Origin: Pyrenopolyporus hunteri
Lineage: Eukaryota > Ascomycota > Sordariomycetes > Xylariales > Hypoxylaceae
Direction of reading: 5' to 3'
Length of the DNA: 64,000 nt
NCBI GenBank assembly: GCA_902806595.1
Contig: CADCXC010000010.1
Coordinates: 1,054,001-1,118,000 of the forward strand
Both the position numbers and the translations under genes were made by a program. Positions 1 to 10,258 of the stretch are shown piece by piece. Numbering within the stretch: position 1 is the first letter of the stretch; each line of letters starts with the position of its first letter. The notes beneath the pieces are model-generated. The model did no database searches and was not told the origin of the DNA. It saw only the letters and a list, made by a program, of their open reading frames with translations.

Positions 1-2
1 CC

Positions 3-269
3 ACAACGCCGTCCCTCACCAGTACTATGCACTGTACGGAATGCAGTAAATCATACAAGGGAAGACACGCCAGCTCTCACCTATCACGCCACAGGCGGAC
101 TCACCGCGACCCTGGCGCAGTTACCCGCTGTCCCTTGTGTGACAAGCCCTTCAATCATGTGCGTACGGATAATATCAGAACGCACTGTCGGAGCGTCCAC
201 GGTGTTGAATTGCCCAAGAATGCAAAGGAATACTGGGCGAGCTTGGCCGACACTCGTTCACAAGCTTAG
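3..269 (+). CDS. C2H2 zinc-finger protein, C-terminal part (5' partial)
   Basis: The frame is open to the left edge, so only the C-terminal part of a larger protein is present. Counting from the first methionine (position 27), two C2H2-like fingers are visible: one starting CTEC with histidines in a HLSRHRRTH segment, and one starting CPLC and ending in H-x4-H before VHG. The protein ends about 18 residues after the second finger. C2H2 fingers usually bind DNA, so a nuclear regulator is likely, but target and name cannot be given. A CTCACCAG sequence at about 15-22 could be an intron acceptor, in which case the last exon begins just before the first methionine seen. Confidence 0.7.
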   Translation, partial: TTPSLTSTMHCTECSKSYKGRHASSHLSRHRRTHRDPGAVTRCPLCDKPFNHVRTDNIRTHCRSVHGVELPKNAKEYWASLADTRSQA

Positions 270-1320
270 AACTTGTAACGGCTTTTCCTTTTACGCCGAG
301 ACACTTCGCTTTACATATTTACTTCAACACACCCTCCTCGCGCAAACCTCCTACCTATCTATATACTAGACGCACCCGAATATTTTCTCTCACACATACA
401 CATACACGCATACAACACACGGCACGCATATGTGGCCATTGCGTGTAACGAATTCGTATACAATATCATGTACCAGATGGATCAAACCGACGATTACATA
501 CCCTCACGTCCCGCCATTTCACGAATTTCATGACAGATACCCTAGAATGTACTATTTATATTTCTCTATTTTCTCTTCAAGTGTTCGGGCTGGCCCACTC
601 CTTTTTCTGTTTTTGTATTTCCTATTCGTCCTACGTACCTGTTCGAAATCATACCGTTATTATAAAAGATTGGGCTCGGATGTTCGGTTACGACGCTAAA
701 CAGGACATCACAGGACAGCACAGGGTACACAGCACTGGATTACGACTAGGCAAGAATTAAAAAGGCAGGGAATGCCATCGGGGGTGTATCCGAGCCTGTC
801 GCCGGGCATATACGAATTTCCTTGCCAAAAAATTTTCATGATTTCTAATTTTCCTTGTTGTCGATAGGTTTGCTTGATGGGTTATGGTTAGCGTCAATAT
901 GACTCTGTATGGTTATTGTTTGATTTTTTTATCACGAACATTATCTTTCTGCGGTATATATTATAACCACGACTTAGATCAGCTCAGAAAAATAATAGAT
1001 TGTATATATGGGACCGAGATGTCTAACATGCGTTATTGGGCTGTCATCTATCATATTCGTATCTTTCCCGACCCAGATATTCTGAGACCGATTGATCGCG
1101 TTCCAGATTCTCATGCGACATCCTTGCATTGCAGGTAGCCTTCGACATTCGCGACCTACGCCCTGATAAAGTGACCCTCTTCACTCGGGCGTAGGAGGGG
1201 GTTACGCCCGACCCAAACCTGCCCACACGTTCTCAACAAACACACCGTTGACAACGCTCCACACACACTTTTGCTCTCACATCGTCCCAACCAACTCAGC
1301 ACTCCCCCCCTCCGCCCCTC
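270..1320. other. Intergenic region, no gene seen
   Basis: This stretch lies between the tail-to-tail zinc-finger and Maf genes. It is AT-rich with short T-runs. Open frames of up to 89 codons overlap each other and have no domain-like content, so I see no gene. Both 3' UTRs must lie here. Confidence 0.6.
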
Positions 1321-2277
1321 TCACTCCTCCTCATCCTCCTCCTCGTCATCACTAACCTCGTTCTGGCGAAAAACCACCTTCTCGCACAGCTGCAGCGTCT
1401 TCCTCACCGGCAGACCAATCACGTTATCCACGGGGCCGTCGACCTTCTCGACGAGGAGCGCGCCGCCGAGGCCCTGGAGGGCGTAGCCGCCGGCCTTGTC
1501 GGCGCCCTCGCGGGTGCGGACGTAGGCGTCGAGGACGTCGTCGGGCAGGCCGTCGCGCTCGCGGCCGAACAGCACCCTGGTCTCGGCCACGTGCGACGCC
1601 AGCGCGTACCCCGGGTGCTGGGCGTCGGCGCGCGGCGCCACGCAGCACACCCCCGTCAGCACGCGGTGCCACCGCGTGTCCCGCAGGTGCCGCAGCATGC
1701 GCGCGTGCGCCGCCGCCGACCCCGGCTTCTCCACGATCGCCCCGTCCCGCGTCACGATCACCGTGTCCGCCGCGATCACCAGGTCCGGGTCGCGGCGGGC
1801 GCGGTCGGCCGCCACCTCGGCCGCGGTGCGCGCGTCCCCGGACGCGGACGACGACGGCGCCGGGGGCAGGGGCTCGGACTGCTTGGAGGCGGCCTCGTCG
1901 ACCAGCGCCGTGTACACGTCGAGCGCCTTCTGCTGCGCCGTCGCCGACACGTAGGCGAACGGCCCGAGCTCCGTCTTCGAGAGGTCCTCCGGCAAGCCGG
2001 AGGCGCGGACCTCGAGGTTCGGCAGCCCGAGCTGGGCGAGCAGGGCGCGGCGGCGCGGGGACGCGGAGGCTAGGATTACCCGGTGCGTGCGCATGTACTT
2101 GAGGATGGGCAGGTCGAGGAGGGCGCCGGGAGGGGGTGGGGGGCGGCGGGGTTGTTGTTGTTCCTGTCGGATCGGCAGGGTTTGCGTTTGCCCATGTTCT
2201 AAGGCGGATGTTTCGTAGTCTGGGGGCGGGTCGGAGGGCGTGGGCTCAGGGGCTGGGGGTTGGCTCTTTTCGTCCAT
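1321..2277 (-). CDS. Maf-like nucleoside triphosphate pyrophosphatase
   Basis: Single-exon gene, 318 aa. After a proline-rich N-terminal extension of about 65 residues comes the Maf signature VILASASPRRRALL, then the catalytic-base motif AADTVIV followed by a lysine-proline (EKPGSAAAHARML), the RWHRVLTGVCC strand and the GGYALQGLGG...IGLPV end. Maf proteins hydrolyse non-canonical or pyrimidine NTPs to NMP and pyrophosphate, a house-cleaning role in the cytosol; the human relative is the N-terminal half of ASMTL. The family core is about 190-200 residues, so both the proline-rich start and the acidic tail (DDEEEDEEE) are additions. The coding region is strikingly GC-rich in the third codon position compared with its flanks. 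The ATG at 2277 is the first in frame. Confidence 0.9.
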   Translation of the reverse strand: MDEKSQPPAPEPTPSDPPPDYETSALEHGQTQTLPIRQEQQQPRRPPPPPGALLDLPILKYMRTHRVILASASPRRRALLAQLGLPNLEVRASGLPEDLSKTELGPFAYVSATAQQKALDVYTALVDEAASKQSEPLPPAPSSSASGDARTAAEVAADRARRDPDLVIAADTVIVTRDGAIVEKPGSAAAHARMLRHLRDTRWHRVLTGVCCVAPRADAQHPGYALASHVAETRVLFGRERDGLPDDVLDAYVRTREGADKAGGYALQGLGGALLVEKVDGPVDNVIGLPVRKTLQLCEKVVFRQNEVSDDEEEDEEE

Positions 2278-3183
2278 AGTGGCGGGATGGTAAGGGACTT
2301 TAGGCTAAGAGGCGGACGGTATACGTATATTTCGGGTATCTCAGGTACCTAAGATACCTTCAGGGGTAGGCTGATAGGTATGGAGGACTGACGTTAGGTA
2401 GCTTGGGCACGTGGTTTGGTATGGAGGCTAGTTAGTTGAATCAAATTGACGCTATTATCTCGTATCTCGATTCACCGGGGGAAAAAAATAAATAAAGGAA
2501 AAGTCGAGAACTGGGGTGGGGTCCCACAATGCAGGTCCGGGGAAAGCTTGCGTCACAACCTGAGCTTATCTCGAGAGGGGTACGTAGAAGCTCCCTCGTG
2601 GCTAAGCTGAGGCTGGAAATAGATACATGTAGTTCGAGGGAAGCTTCCATCAGAAGGATAGGCGCTATAATACATGGTGGATATTACATAGTGGACAGGG
2701 GGGCAAGGTCTTAATGTGGTAGGATGCCTAGTGGGGCGAGTGTCACATGCGCTTCCTGATGAGACTGTCATTTTCTACGTACATATAATGCATAATGCAA
2801 AAGTTAAATCCTCCCAACTTGCATTTATCACTATTACAAGTCGCGGCTCGATTCTACACTTCGCGACGACCGCCCTCGACGATCCAACTATTTGGGAAGA
2901 TTTTATCTATTCGGACTTACTGGAAGATGCGTGCACTAGAGGTCTCTGCTCTGAGTAATCATAGGCCGTCATCTAATTCCATCCAACGTCTGTCTCATGT
3001 CTTCCGACGCTCGGCTTAGACATCCGCGAGCCAGAGTTTGTCGGGACAATTGCTAGTCGAAAGTATAAGAATATAGGAACGGGATAAAGAAAGTTACATC
3101 ATATACGTGCTAAAGCACAGACCTCGTTCCGTGCGAATCAATCGCCAAAGTTTCTCTACCAAAAAAGCAAAAGAAAAAGAAAA
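2278..3183. promoter_or_regulatory. Divergent promoter region (Maf gene / bHLH gene)
   Basis: A 0.9-kb intergenic stretch between two divergently transcribed genes. It contains a GGTACC repeat motif (2344) and a CACATG E-box (2744-2749), about 435 bp before the bHLH start. An A-rich leader directly precedes the bHLH ATG. No gene seen. Confidence 0.4.
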
Positions 3184-3751
3184 ATGTCTGAGCCGCGTTC
3201 GAAGTCTCCCCAAGACGGCGAGAACGGTCAAACCTCGTCAGCGCACGATGACAAGCCCCGTCTTACCGAAGAGGAGAAGAAGCAAAACCATATTGCGTCA
3301 GGTAATCTGCCCAGCCCACCTTCTTCCGTGTTCTCACAGAACTTCCTAACCATGCCTTAGAACAAAAGCGTAGGGAGGCTATCCGCGCCGGCTTCGACCG
3401 CCTCTGCGATCTTGTGCCCGGCTTACAAGGCCACGGGCGCTCCGAGGGGTACGTTTTGAAAGAGACGGTCAAGTATATGAGGGAGCAGCTGGCCCGGCGG
3501 CGCGAGCTGGTTGAAGCGGCCGAGAGACGAGGTGTTACAGTCCCGGACCATCTGAAAGAGTAGGGTTTATTTTCTTTTGTGTTCTTTTCTAGCACATGTC
3601 AATCTTGGTACATTATGCTGACCCGTCTGGCTATCACCCCAGACCGGTCAAGATTCTAGAAAAGATGGAAATCCGTCAGAAGGAATTGCAGGAAAAGGCC
3701 CGACGGGAGGCGCTGGAGAGAGGTCATGACTTAGACGAATACGAGAGTTAA
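3184..3751 (+). CDS. Ino4-like bHLH transcription factor
   Basis: Spliced from three exons: 3184-3301, 3361-3559 and 3643-3751, giving 141 aa. The join KQNHIAS/EQKRREAIRAG restores a canonical bHLH basic region and helix 1 (RAGFDRLCDLVPGL), a short loop with GRSEG, and helix 2 (YVLKETVKYMREQL), followed by a charged helix. Intron 2 starts GTAGGG and ends CTATCACCCCAG after a GCTGAC branch site; the third exon adds about 36 mostly charged residues. Size and arrangement match yeast Ino4 (151 aa), which partners another bHLH protein at CATGTG elements of phospholipid genes. Filamentous fungi lack a clear Ino2, so partner and targets here are unknown. If intron 2 is kept, translation stops immediately at an in-frame TAG formed by the donor. 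Convergent with the tRNA synthetase gene, whose stop is only about 110 bp away. Confidence 0.85.
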
Positions 3752-3861
3752 GGAGCTGACACCTAACATTTCTCCAGGCCATTCTAGCTGGGTGGTCGGA
3801 CACGGGATCAACCTAATGCGGAGAAGTCAATTCGGGATGGCTATAGAGACTATGGTCCTCA

Positions 3862-5355
3862 TTATTGGTAGGAGTCAGCCTTATTTCTAAGAAGCTCAAA
3901 TAAATCTTTTGGCAGCATGTCTCGTTTCTGGTACGTTTCCGCGCCGTCACCGCTCCCTAATCCTGACATATCCACTGTCACCGTTCCGGTAGGCACCTGT
4001 TTTGGGCCAACGGTTACGATAACGCCATAGCCTTTCGATTTGGCCTCTCGCGCTTTGAGTGGTAGGCTTCGCGGACTATCGTCGATATCTACCACAAATT
4101 GAGAGGGGTTTACGACCGGTCCGTCAACTGGTCCGTTCCTGCCCATAAGGACATCTTGGGCGGCTCTAGCCAACCCTACCACCGGTTCCGTATCATTAAC
4201 TGTAACTATCATTACCTGTCTTGGATTTAACCAAAATGGCCACTTGCCGTTATAGTGTTCGATGAGCAGGGCAAGCAGCCTCTCTACTGAGCCTAGCACG
4301 GCCCTGTGTATTAGGACAGGGGTAACGAGACCAGACTCCGCCAGCTTCTCGGGGTCTGTCGTTATTTCTCCCCTTCGCTCGAATTCAGGCGCTGGTGCCG
4401 TATAACCAAGTTCGAATCGCTTCGGGAGTTGGAAGTCTAGCTGTATCGTGGCTGTTTGATGCTCCTTGCCGTCCGAGTCTCTTAAGATGACATCGATTTT
4501 GGGTCCATAGAAGGCACCGTCCCCCTCGTTCACGGTCCATTCTTGGCCGGATGCATCTAGCGCTCTCTTCAGAGCGCTCTCGGCGCCGTCCCATTCCTCA
4601 ACAGTCCCGATGTAATGGTCCACAGGGCGGGTCGATAGAGCTAATCGGTAGGGACCGAGCTTGAAAGTCGAGTAGGCAACACGCACGAAGTCTAGAGTCT
4701 TCCTAATCTCTTCTTCGATCTGTATCGGCCGACAGAAGATGTGGCCATCGTCTTGGTGGAAACGTCGCACTCGGGTTAGGCCGCTCAAGGCCCCAGATAT
4801 CTCGTTCCGGTGTAGTGGAGAGAAGTCGGCATATCGAATAGGCAATTGCCGATAGCTTCGCCGTTGGGATGCGAAGATTAGGCAATGGCCCGGGCAATTC
4901 ATAGGCTTGAGAGCGTACTCGTCCTCCTCGTCGCCGGCCTGGGTACTCTCGCTTCGGGCGGGCGACGTACTCGTTACCGTGTACATATCATCGCTATAGT
5001 TCTCTAGATGACCGGATTTCCTCCACAGGGCCTTCTTGTAGATGGTGGGCGTAATAACCTCGTCAAATCCATACCGTACGTATTGTCTCCGCAGGAACTC
5101 CACTAGGCGATTGAAGATCCGTGCACCATTAGGCAGCAGGATGGGTGAACCGGGGCTATATATCGAGGTTGTGAATAGTTCTTGTTGAACGCCGAGTTCG
5201 CGGTGATCTGCCGGGGGTTTCGGCGGGAGGCTCGAAGTCGCATGCGACGAACAGGATCGACGCCATGGGTATTTCGGTGAGGACTCGACGCTATATATAC
5301 GGAGCGCGCATTTTGATATATGAGGGCGTATCCTCACTACGCTTCGAGCAAACAT
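3862..5355 (-). CDS. MST1: Threonyl-tRNA synthetase, mitochondrial (MST1-like)
   Basis: Single-exon gene, 497 aa. The N-terminus is basic, Ser/Arg-rich and poor in acidic residues (MFARSVVRIRPHISKCALRI), as in a mitochondrial presequence. The class II core is clear: FDEVITPTIYKKALWRKSGH, the zinc/active-site PMNCPGHCLIF, motif 2 (PLHRNEISGALSGLTRVRRFHQDDGH) and motif 3 (LIHRAVLGSVERLLALLIEH), then an anticodon-binding domain starting WLNPRQVMIVTV. The TGS and editing domains of the cytosolic enzyme are absent, and the length fits mitochondrial Mst1 (about 460 aa in yeast). It charges mitochondrial tRNA-Thr in the matrix. The ATG at 5355 is the first that includes the presequence. Confidence 0.92.
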   Translation of the reverse strand: MFARSVVRIRPHISKCALRIYSVESSPKYPWRRSCSSHATSSLPPKPPADHRELGVQQELFTTSIYSPGSPILLPNGARIFNRLVEFLRRQYVRYGFDEVITPTIYKKALWRKSGHLENYSDDMYTVTSTSPARSESTQAGDEEDEYALKPMNCPGHCLIFASQRRSYRQLPIRYADFSPLHRNEISGALSGLTRVRRFHQDDGHIFCRPIQIEEEIRKTLDFVRVAYSTFKLGPYRLALSTRPVDHYIGTVEEWDGAESALKRALDASGQEWTVNEGDGAFYGPKIDVILRDSDGKEHQTATIQLDFQLPKRFELGYTAPAPEFERRGEITTDPEKLAESGLVTPVLIHRAVLGSVERLLALLIEHYNGKWPFWLNPRQVMIVTVNDTEPVVGLARAAQDVLMGRNGPVDGPVVNPSQFVVDIDDSPRSLPLKAREAKSKGYGVIVTVGPKQVPTGTVTVDMSGLGSGDGAETYQKRDMLPKDLFELLRNKADSYQ

Positions 5356-6256
5356 GCCGCCAACGAATTGTCAGGCGTGAATCATGACGGACGTTCGAAG
5401 CTCAGAAGAAAAAGAGCGTTCGAAAAATCGAGAGCTCGGAAGAATTGATTGGCTCACAGCGGATTGGAGAAAGTTGTGTGGTGGAGCTACCAGTTCCCCG
5501 AGCTTCTTTAGCGTGGGGCACTAGTCCATATCGGGCGTTAATTGACAGAGCACGGATAATTTGTATGGGGTACCGTTGTCGTAGCCTGCGGTGTCAGCCT
5601 AGAGCATGTACTCCTTACAATGCTTTTAGAATTTTAATTAATATGGTGCTTATGGTGCTTATCATTGACAGTACCTTACCTAATACAGCACTGGAAACGG
5701 TGCAAGGACCAATCAGAAGTTGCAACGCTAACCCCGTGACATCAACCTTGGGAAGTCATCCGCAACCCGCAACGGCCAGTTCAAGAAAAACATACCTGAA
5801 CCTCTCTCTTCCCGACCACGGCGGACTGATGCCTTCGACGAACATGCATTACTCTTAGAGCATCAAAATCACATCCCGTATATTCACGGCCCTTCTAAAT
5901 TATTTCTTGCTCCACATTCACCGGTTCTTTGTTTTAATATTAATGTGACTCATGATTGCAACCCAAGTCCCTGACCCTTGTTTACCAACATTTCGAGCCT
6001 CATAGCGAACTTCTTGGCACCGGTATAAATTCGTTGCGTCTGCCTTGTCTGCTCTCAACAATACCTAGGTGATACCTTTTGAAAAAGAGAACAATCGACA
6101 AAGGAACTAGTCCGAACTCTATCGCAAGACTCTAATCCTAATACTTCGACCTCGTGAATTAGGCTACACCCGATCTAGTTTGGTATTGGTCGAAGCTGTT
6201 TGCCGGGCGCTATGACAATTTAGGCCGGACTCCTCGAAACTATCCTCGCTGTAAGC
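5356..6256. promoter_or_regulatory. Divergent intergenic region
   Basis: Head-to-head spacer between MST1 (-) and the two-TM protein gene (+). The 137-codon open frame at 5445-5858 has no recognisable features and mixed composition; I read it as chance. No clear TATA box identified. Confidence 0.4.
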
Positions 6257-7963
6257 ATGGCTCGAACCCGGAGAGGCAATATGTCTGTGGAGGATTCCTG
6301 GCGCATGGTGGAAGGGGGTGAGAACGATAGTTTCGACACCGCCATAGTTCAAGATCCCCTCGAGGGCGATGCCCTGGTATTCAGCAGTCAATCCCAGCAA
6401 TCCCAGCGAACGGCCTCATCCCAAGCACAAAGTATCGCGTCGCAGGACAGCATTCGTGACTTTGCCAACAATGCAGATGAAGATCAAGTCATATTACGGG
6501 CCCCCTTTCAGCCTTCCTTCCCTTCAAGGCATGCGTCCATGGACAAAGATCGAACCCCTGTACCTGAGTTCTTTATGCCGTCAGTGGACATTGATGGCCA
6601 ACAACGCAATGATTACCGTTCAACCAGGACTAGTCATCCGATTATAAGAGAGTCACGTCTCGTGCAGAGAAGAGGTAACCGCCGGGATAGCGACTCAACC
6701 TTACGACCTTCCACACACAAGCGAAACGAGTCCCCCCCTAGGCCTTCGATTTCGGAGAGGTTTGCATCTTCTGCTCCCGTCTTTCTCTTCGACGTTGCCT
6801 CTTGGATCCTAGGTACTCTTGGTATGGCGCTCCGCTATTCGCGGTGGCCGCTCGCCATCATTCTCTCTATCTACCTAACCATCGGCGGATGCATAATGGT
6901 GAAGGACGCCATCGTCAACTCGGCCTCAGCCCCGCTAGCACCCCTATGCCGGATCCCTGGCGTATCTCTGATGAAGCCTCCGTTTTGTCCCAGCACCTCA
7001 CCCGAGGGATCTCGAAAGAATAGTTCTCCAGTGGTTGAGTTTGACGAGTTGATGAACGTGCAAGCCCAATTTGAGAAAGTGCTAGAAGACACTTCACATG
7101 GTGTTTCATTACCCATGAATATGAAGCGATCGGAAGCGTCCGTTCGAGACCTACGCACAATGGTCAAATTCAGCGACCTGCCGAGCCGTGATGAGCTAGT
7201 GCACGAATTCGACCAATACATCTCCATCGTCCGGACCAGCGCCAACGATCTGCAAATGTTCAATACCCACGTCGGCGGCGCGGTCGACAGTGTCATCAGC
7301 ATTAACCGTTGGACGTCAAGGTACCTCGATTCGTTCGCTTCGAATCGTGAGGCGAATAACAACGCGCTCTCGCGTTTCAACGGTTGGGTTTTCTCTCCTT
7401 TCCGGCCATCCGTTTTCGACGAACGTGCTCTCCGCGAAAAGTACATCGAGCACACGGCCTTGGTTTCGGACAAGATAGCGAACCTCATCCTAGAGGCGCA
7501 GGCGGTGCTTCGCAACCTCAAAGAGGCCGAGAATAGCCTGGATATCATCAATGAGCACGTAGTGCGCACCAATAACGTTGTGAAAGAGAAACAGCATGAG
7601 GTCTTCTGGGACATTTGGACGCTGGTCGGGGCTAACACTCGCCGCTTGCACAATCTGAAGGGACAACTCGACCTGCTGCAGCAAGTCGAGGCGCAGCGGA
7701 ACTCGGCGGTACGACGCCTAGACTCCTTGGTCCACGACTTGTACGATATTCAGACGAAGCTAAGCGATTTGCGCGATCGAGTTGCCGCGCCGGAACTTGT
7801 GTCGGACACGGCGGCCCTACCTTTGACCGTGCACATTGAGACCATTAACGCCGGCGTCGAGAGACTCGAGGCGGCGCGGAGCCGCATCCGCGCCGAGGAG
7901 AATGAACGACTACAGCAGGCGTTGAAGAGGTCGAGGATGGATGAGCGACTGATCGAAGGTTAA
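6257..7963 (+). CDS. Conserved-looking protein with two TM helices and C-terminal coiled coils
   Basis: Single-exon gene, 568 aa, not recognised by name. Residues 1-165 are polar, rich in Ser, Gln and Arg and probably disordered. Two hydrophobic segments lie close together at about 173-192 (FLFDVASWILGTLGMAL) and 198-217 (WPLAIILSIYLTIGGCIMV), followed by a Cys/Pro-rich link. The remaining 330 residues are mostly helical and charged, with long stretches suited to coiled coils, for example around 420-470 and 530-560. This suggests a membrane hairpin with a long coiled-coil domain, such as a nuclear-envelope or ER tether, but no family signature proves it. Start chosen at the first ATG, context AGCATGG. 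Confidence 0.85.
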   Translation: MARTRRGNMSVEDSWRMVEGGENDSFDTAIVQDPLEGDALVFSSQSQQSQRTASSQAQSIASQDSIRDFANNADEDQVILRAPFQPSFPSRHASMDKDRTPVPEFFMPSVDIDGQQRNDYRSTRTSHPIIRESRLVQRRGNRRDSDSTLRPSTHKRNESPPRPSISERFASSAPVFLFDVASWILGTLGMALRYSRWPLAIILSIYLTIGGCIMVKDAIVNSASAPLAPLCRIPGVSLMKPPFCPSTSPEGSRKNSSPVVEFDELMNVQAQFEKVLEDTSHGVSLPMNMKRSEASVRDLRTMVKFSDLPSRDELVHEFDQYISIVRTSANDLQMFNTHVGGAVDSVISINRWTSRYLDSFASNREANNNALSRFNGWVFSPFRPSVFDERALREKYIEHTALVSDKIANLILEAQAVLRNLKEAENSLDIINEHVVRTNNVVKEKQHEVFWDIWTLVGANTRRLHNLKGQLDLLQQVEAQRNSAVRRLDSLVHDLYDIQTKLSDLRDRVAAPELVSDTAALPLTVHIETINAGVERLEAARSRIRAEENERLQQALKRSRMDERLIEG

Positions 7964-10258
7964 AGCGACTCAAGGATGCATTTACGGTTAATCAATGGGT
8001 GTTATGGATATCGTGATAGTTTGGCATCGGAAACAGGCGAGTTTGTTTCGTGGGAGTTCTGGAATAAGCGCCTGTTTGACTAGGTATTTCATAGGATACA
8101 GAGCAAACTGATATTGCTAGCGATGAATTCTCGAGAATGGTTTACGGAAAACTGAATACCAAGGCATGTATGTATGTATTAGATCCTGGTCTCTGCAGTA
8201 ATGGTCATTAGTGTGTACCCCTCTTTCACTCTCCTTTCATATGCAAATGTTATGAGATTACGTAGGGTTGGAGTAGAAATTCCTCGCTAAGAGGAGTATA
8301 GGAGAAAGGCGTGGTTCGAAAAGGAGGCACAGCTGAAAAGGGGAATCCCTAAACTCCATAAACGACCAGCACTTAGGAACCCAAATATAGCATTTTATGT
8401 GAATGTGACGAATTTGATGTAATTTTTAGGCGTCTTATTACATTATCAGCAAGTATTCAAGGTTGAAGATGGTAGATGTATGAATATCCCATCTGAAATT
8501 ACGACTTCAATCCCCACGCATATCAGGTTGTGGCGAGGTAGACCCAAAGTTAGAAGCCGTGTATGTCACGAAACCTTCAGTAAAGAAAAATAATAATAAT
8601 AAAGAGTACGGATGGCACGAGCAAAGATATCTTCGGGAGGCAAGTACGAACTGATGTAACTAGGAGAAGGGGAGAGTGGGAGGAAAAAGGGGAGAAAAAA
8701 AAGGGCCATGATGTGCCGCCGAGTCGGCGCGAACTCGCGACGTCGGCGAAAAAGGAATGCTTGCACCCACCGGGATTTGCACCCGGGTCTTTCCCTAACC
8801 ATATGCGCCATTCCATGGAATGATGGGAGGGGAATGAGCTAAACTTCTGCTCCATGAGTGCCTTGTCTGTTTGTTGGAAGTGCTGTGTCTATTATCTATT
8901 ATATGCTTTACTCTTTGGTTGCCTGGTGACATGGCAGGTGGTGGACGGCGCGTCGACGCGTATCGGTAAGGGGTTGTCACTGGCGACGGTCATGAATCGG
9001 TACTCAGGGACCCTGTGGGTGCTTGCCGTTGTGGGCTACGTTCTGCCTACTGCCTAAGGTACCAGGTAATACTCTTATACAAGTATGTTAATGTCTTCAT
9101 CTAAGGAGTCGTATTTTCAAGACCATATCGGGTCTTGTCTATCTTTGGTAGCTACAATGTATTTCTCGTTATTACTACTTCCGACTCCGTAACTCCTTTT
9201 TGTGGATGATAGTGGTACGGTTAAGCTCCGTCAATATCTCCAGATATGGTCTTTGTAGGGTAGAACTGGTGACTCGTAGGGACTTCAAGACCCCCAAGTC
9301 GTTAATATTCGATTGTGTCTATATGATTAATAATATTTTCTAGGAGAGTGTACTAGGAGCCCCTATTCTTACTGGTTATTGGCCATAATAATTCCTTGAT
9401 AGTCCATTCTTTCCGCTTCTACTTATTATACTATATTATGGTCGTATGAGCCATGTCCCTTTGTCCCCATTCATTAGGTACCTATCTATGCAGTTTATGC
9501 CTATCCTGGTCGAAAGGCCTGGAGAATTAGATCACTCACTCAGCGAAGTTATTTCGTTAAAGACCAAGAAATTACATCTTAAACATAAAGTCAAGATCAT
9601 TACATTGAAGGTATTCCGACTCTCAGGCTCAGGTAGCTGCCGGATTAGACAACAGTACGATGTTGGTTGTGATTATCAGTGACAGGAAGCCTACTAATAA
9701 TGAAGGAAACCTCTTTCAGAGAAATCACTAGGCCAAAAGTTCATTATCATATATGGTACTTTGTAGGTTGATTCTATATGATAACACTCGATATTAACGT
9801 TTCGTTCAAGCGAAGCAGCGTTTTCGGACCAGTGTAGTTGTTCAGGATATGGGTAGAATTATAATCTGCCAACCCGGTGTGCAACTTTCAACCTCAACCA
9901 CGGTTGAATTTATTGGGATTGTTATAAGTATTTTAGGACTTATTTTAGGACTTCGTCCAGCCTACTATCTCTATCTCCCATCATCCGGGGATCCTAGTGC
10001 ATGTCGCAGGCAGCGATGCTAAGTACCCCGGTCCGTTAATTGAGAACTGACCTCTAGGTAGCGTTTATAGTGACTTAGGTACCTAACTTAGGGCCCACGG
10101 CCCACTGTAGGTCGCGGGGGTAGGTACCTAGGCAGCAACTCGACGCCGCCAAGTGACTTGGTACGTCCATATACAGGGCCTTCCTTTTAACTCACGAGCA
10201 TTTCTCTCCGAGTGTTTTCTTTACGAAACCCATCACCATCGTCATTATCGTTATCATC
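7964..10258. other. AT-rich intergenic region
   Basis: About 2.3 kb without a protein gene. It includes the tRNA-like element at 8754-8814 (separate entry), GGTACC motifs at 9058 and 9477, and a CAT/CAC-rich leader immediately before the next gene. Open frames are short, overlapping and low in quality. Confidence 0.5.
8754..8814 (-). ncRNA. Candidate tRNA-like Pol III element
   Basis: On the minus strand a 61-nt unit begins GGAATG and ends CATTCC, a perfect 6-bp closing stem. It contains an A-box match (TGGCGCATATGG), a T-arm-like hairpin with a perfect 5-bp stem (CCGGG, 7-nt loop TGCAAAT, CCCGG), and a B-box-like GGTGCAAATCC with one difference from GGTTCGAATCC. It is followed at once by TTTTT, the Pol III stop. 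It is too short to hold a normal anticodon arm, so it is either a tRNA pseudogene, a deleted tRNA or a small tRNA-derived transcript. Chance cannot be excluded. Confidence 0.3.

Noticed and set aside
5445..5858. 137-codon plus-strand frame between MST1 and the two-TM gene
   Set aside because: No motif, starts inside a divergent promoter region, composition like flanking non-coding DNA.
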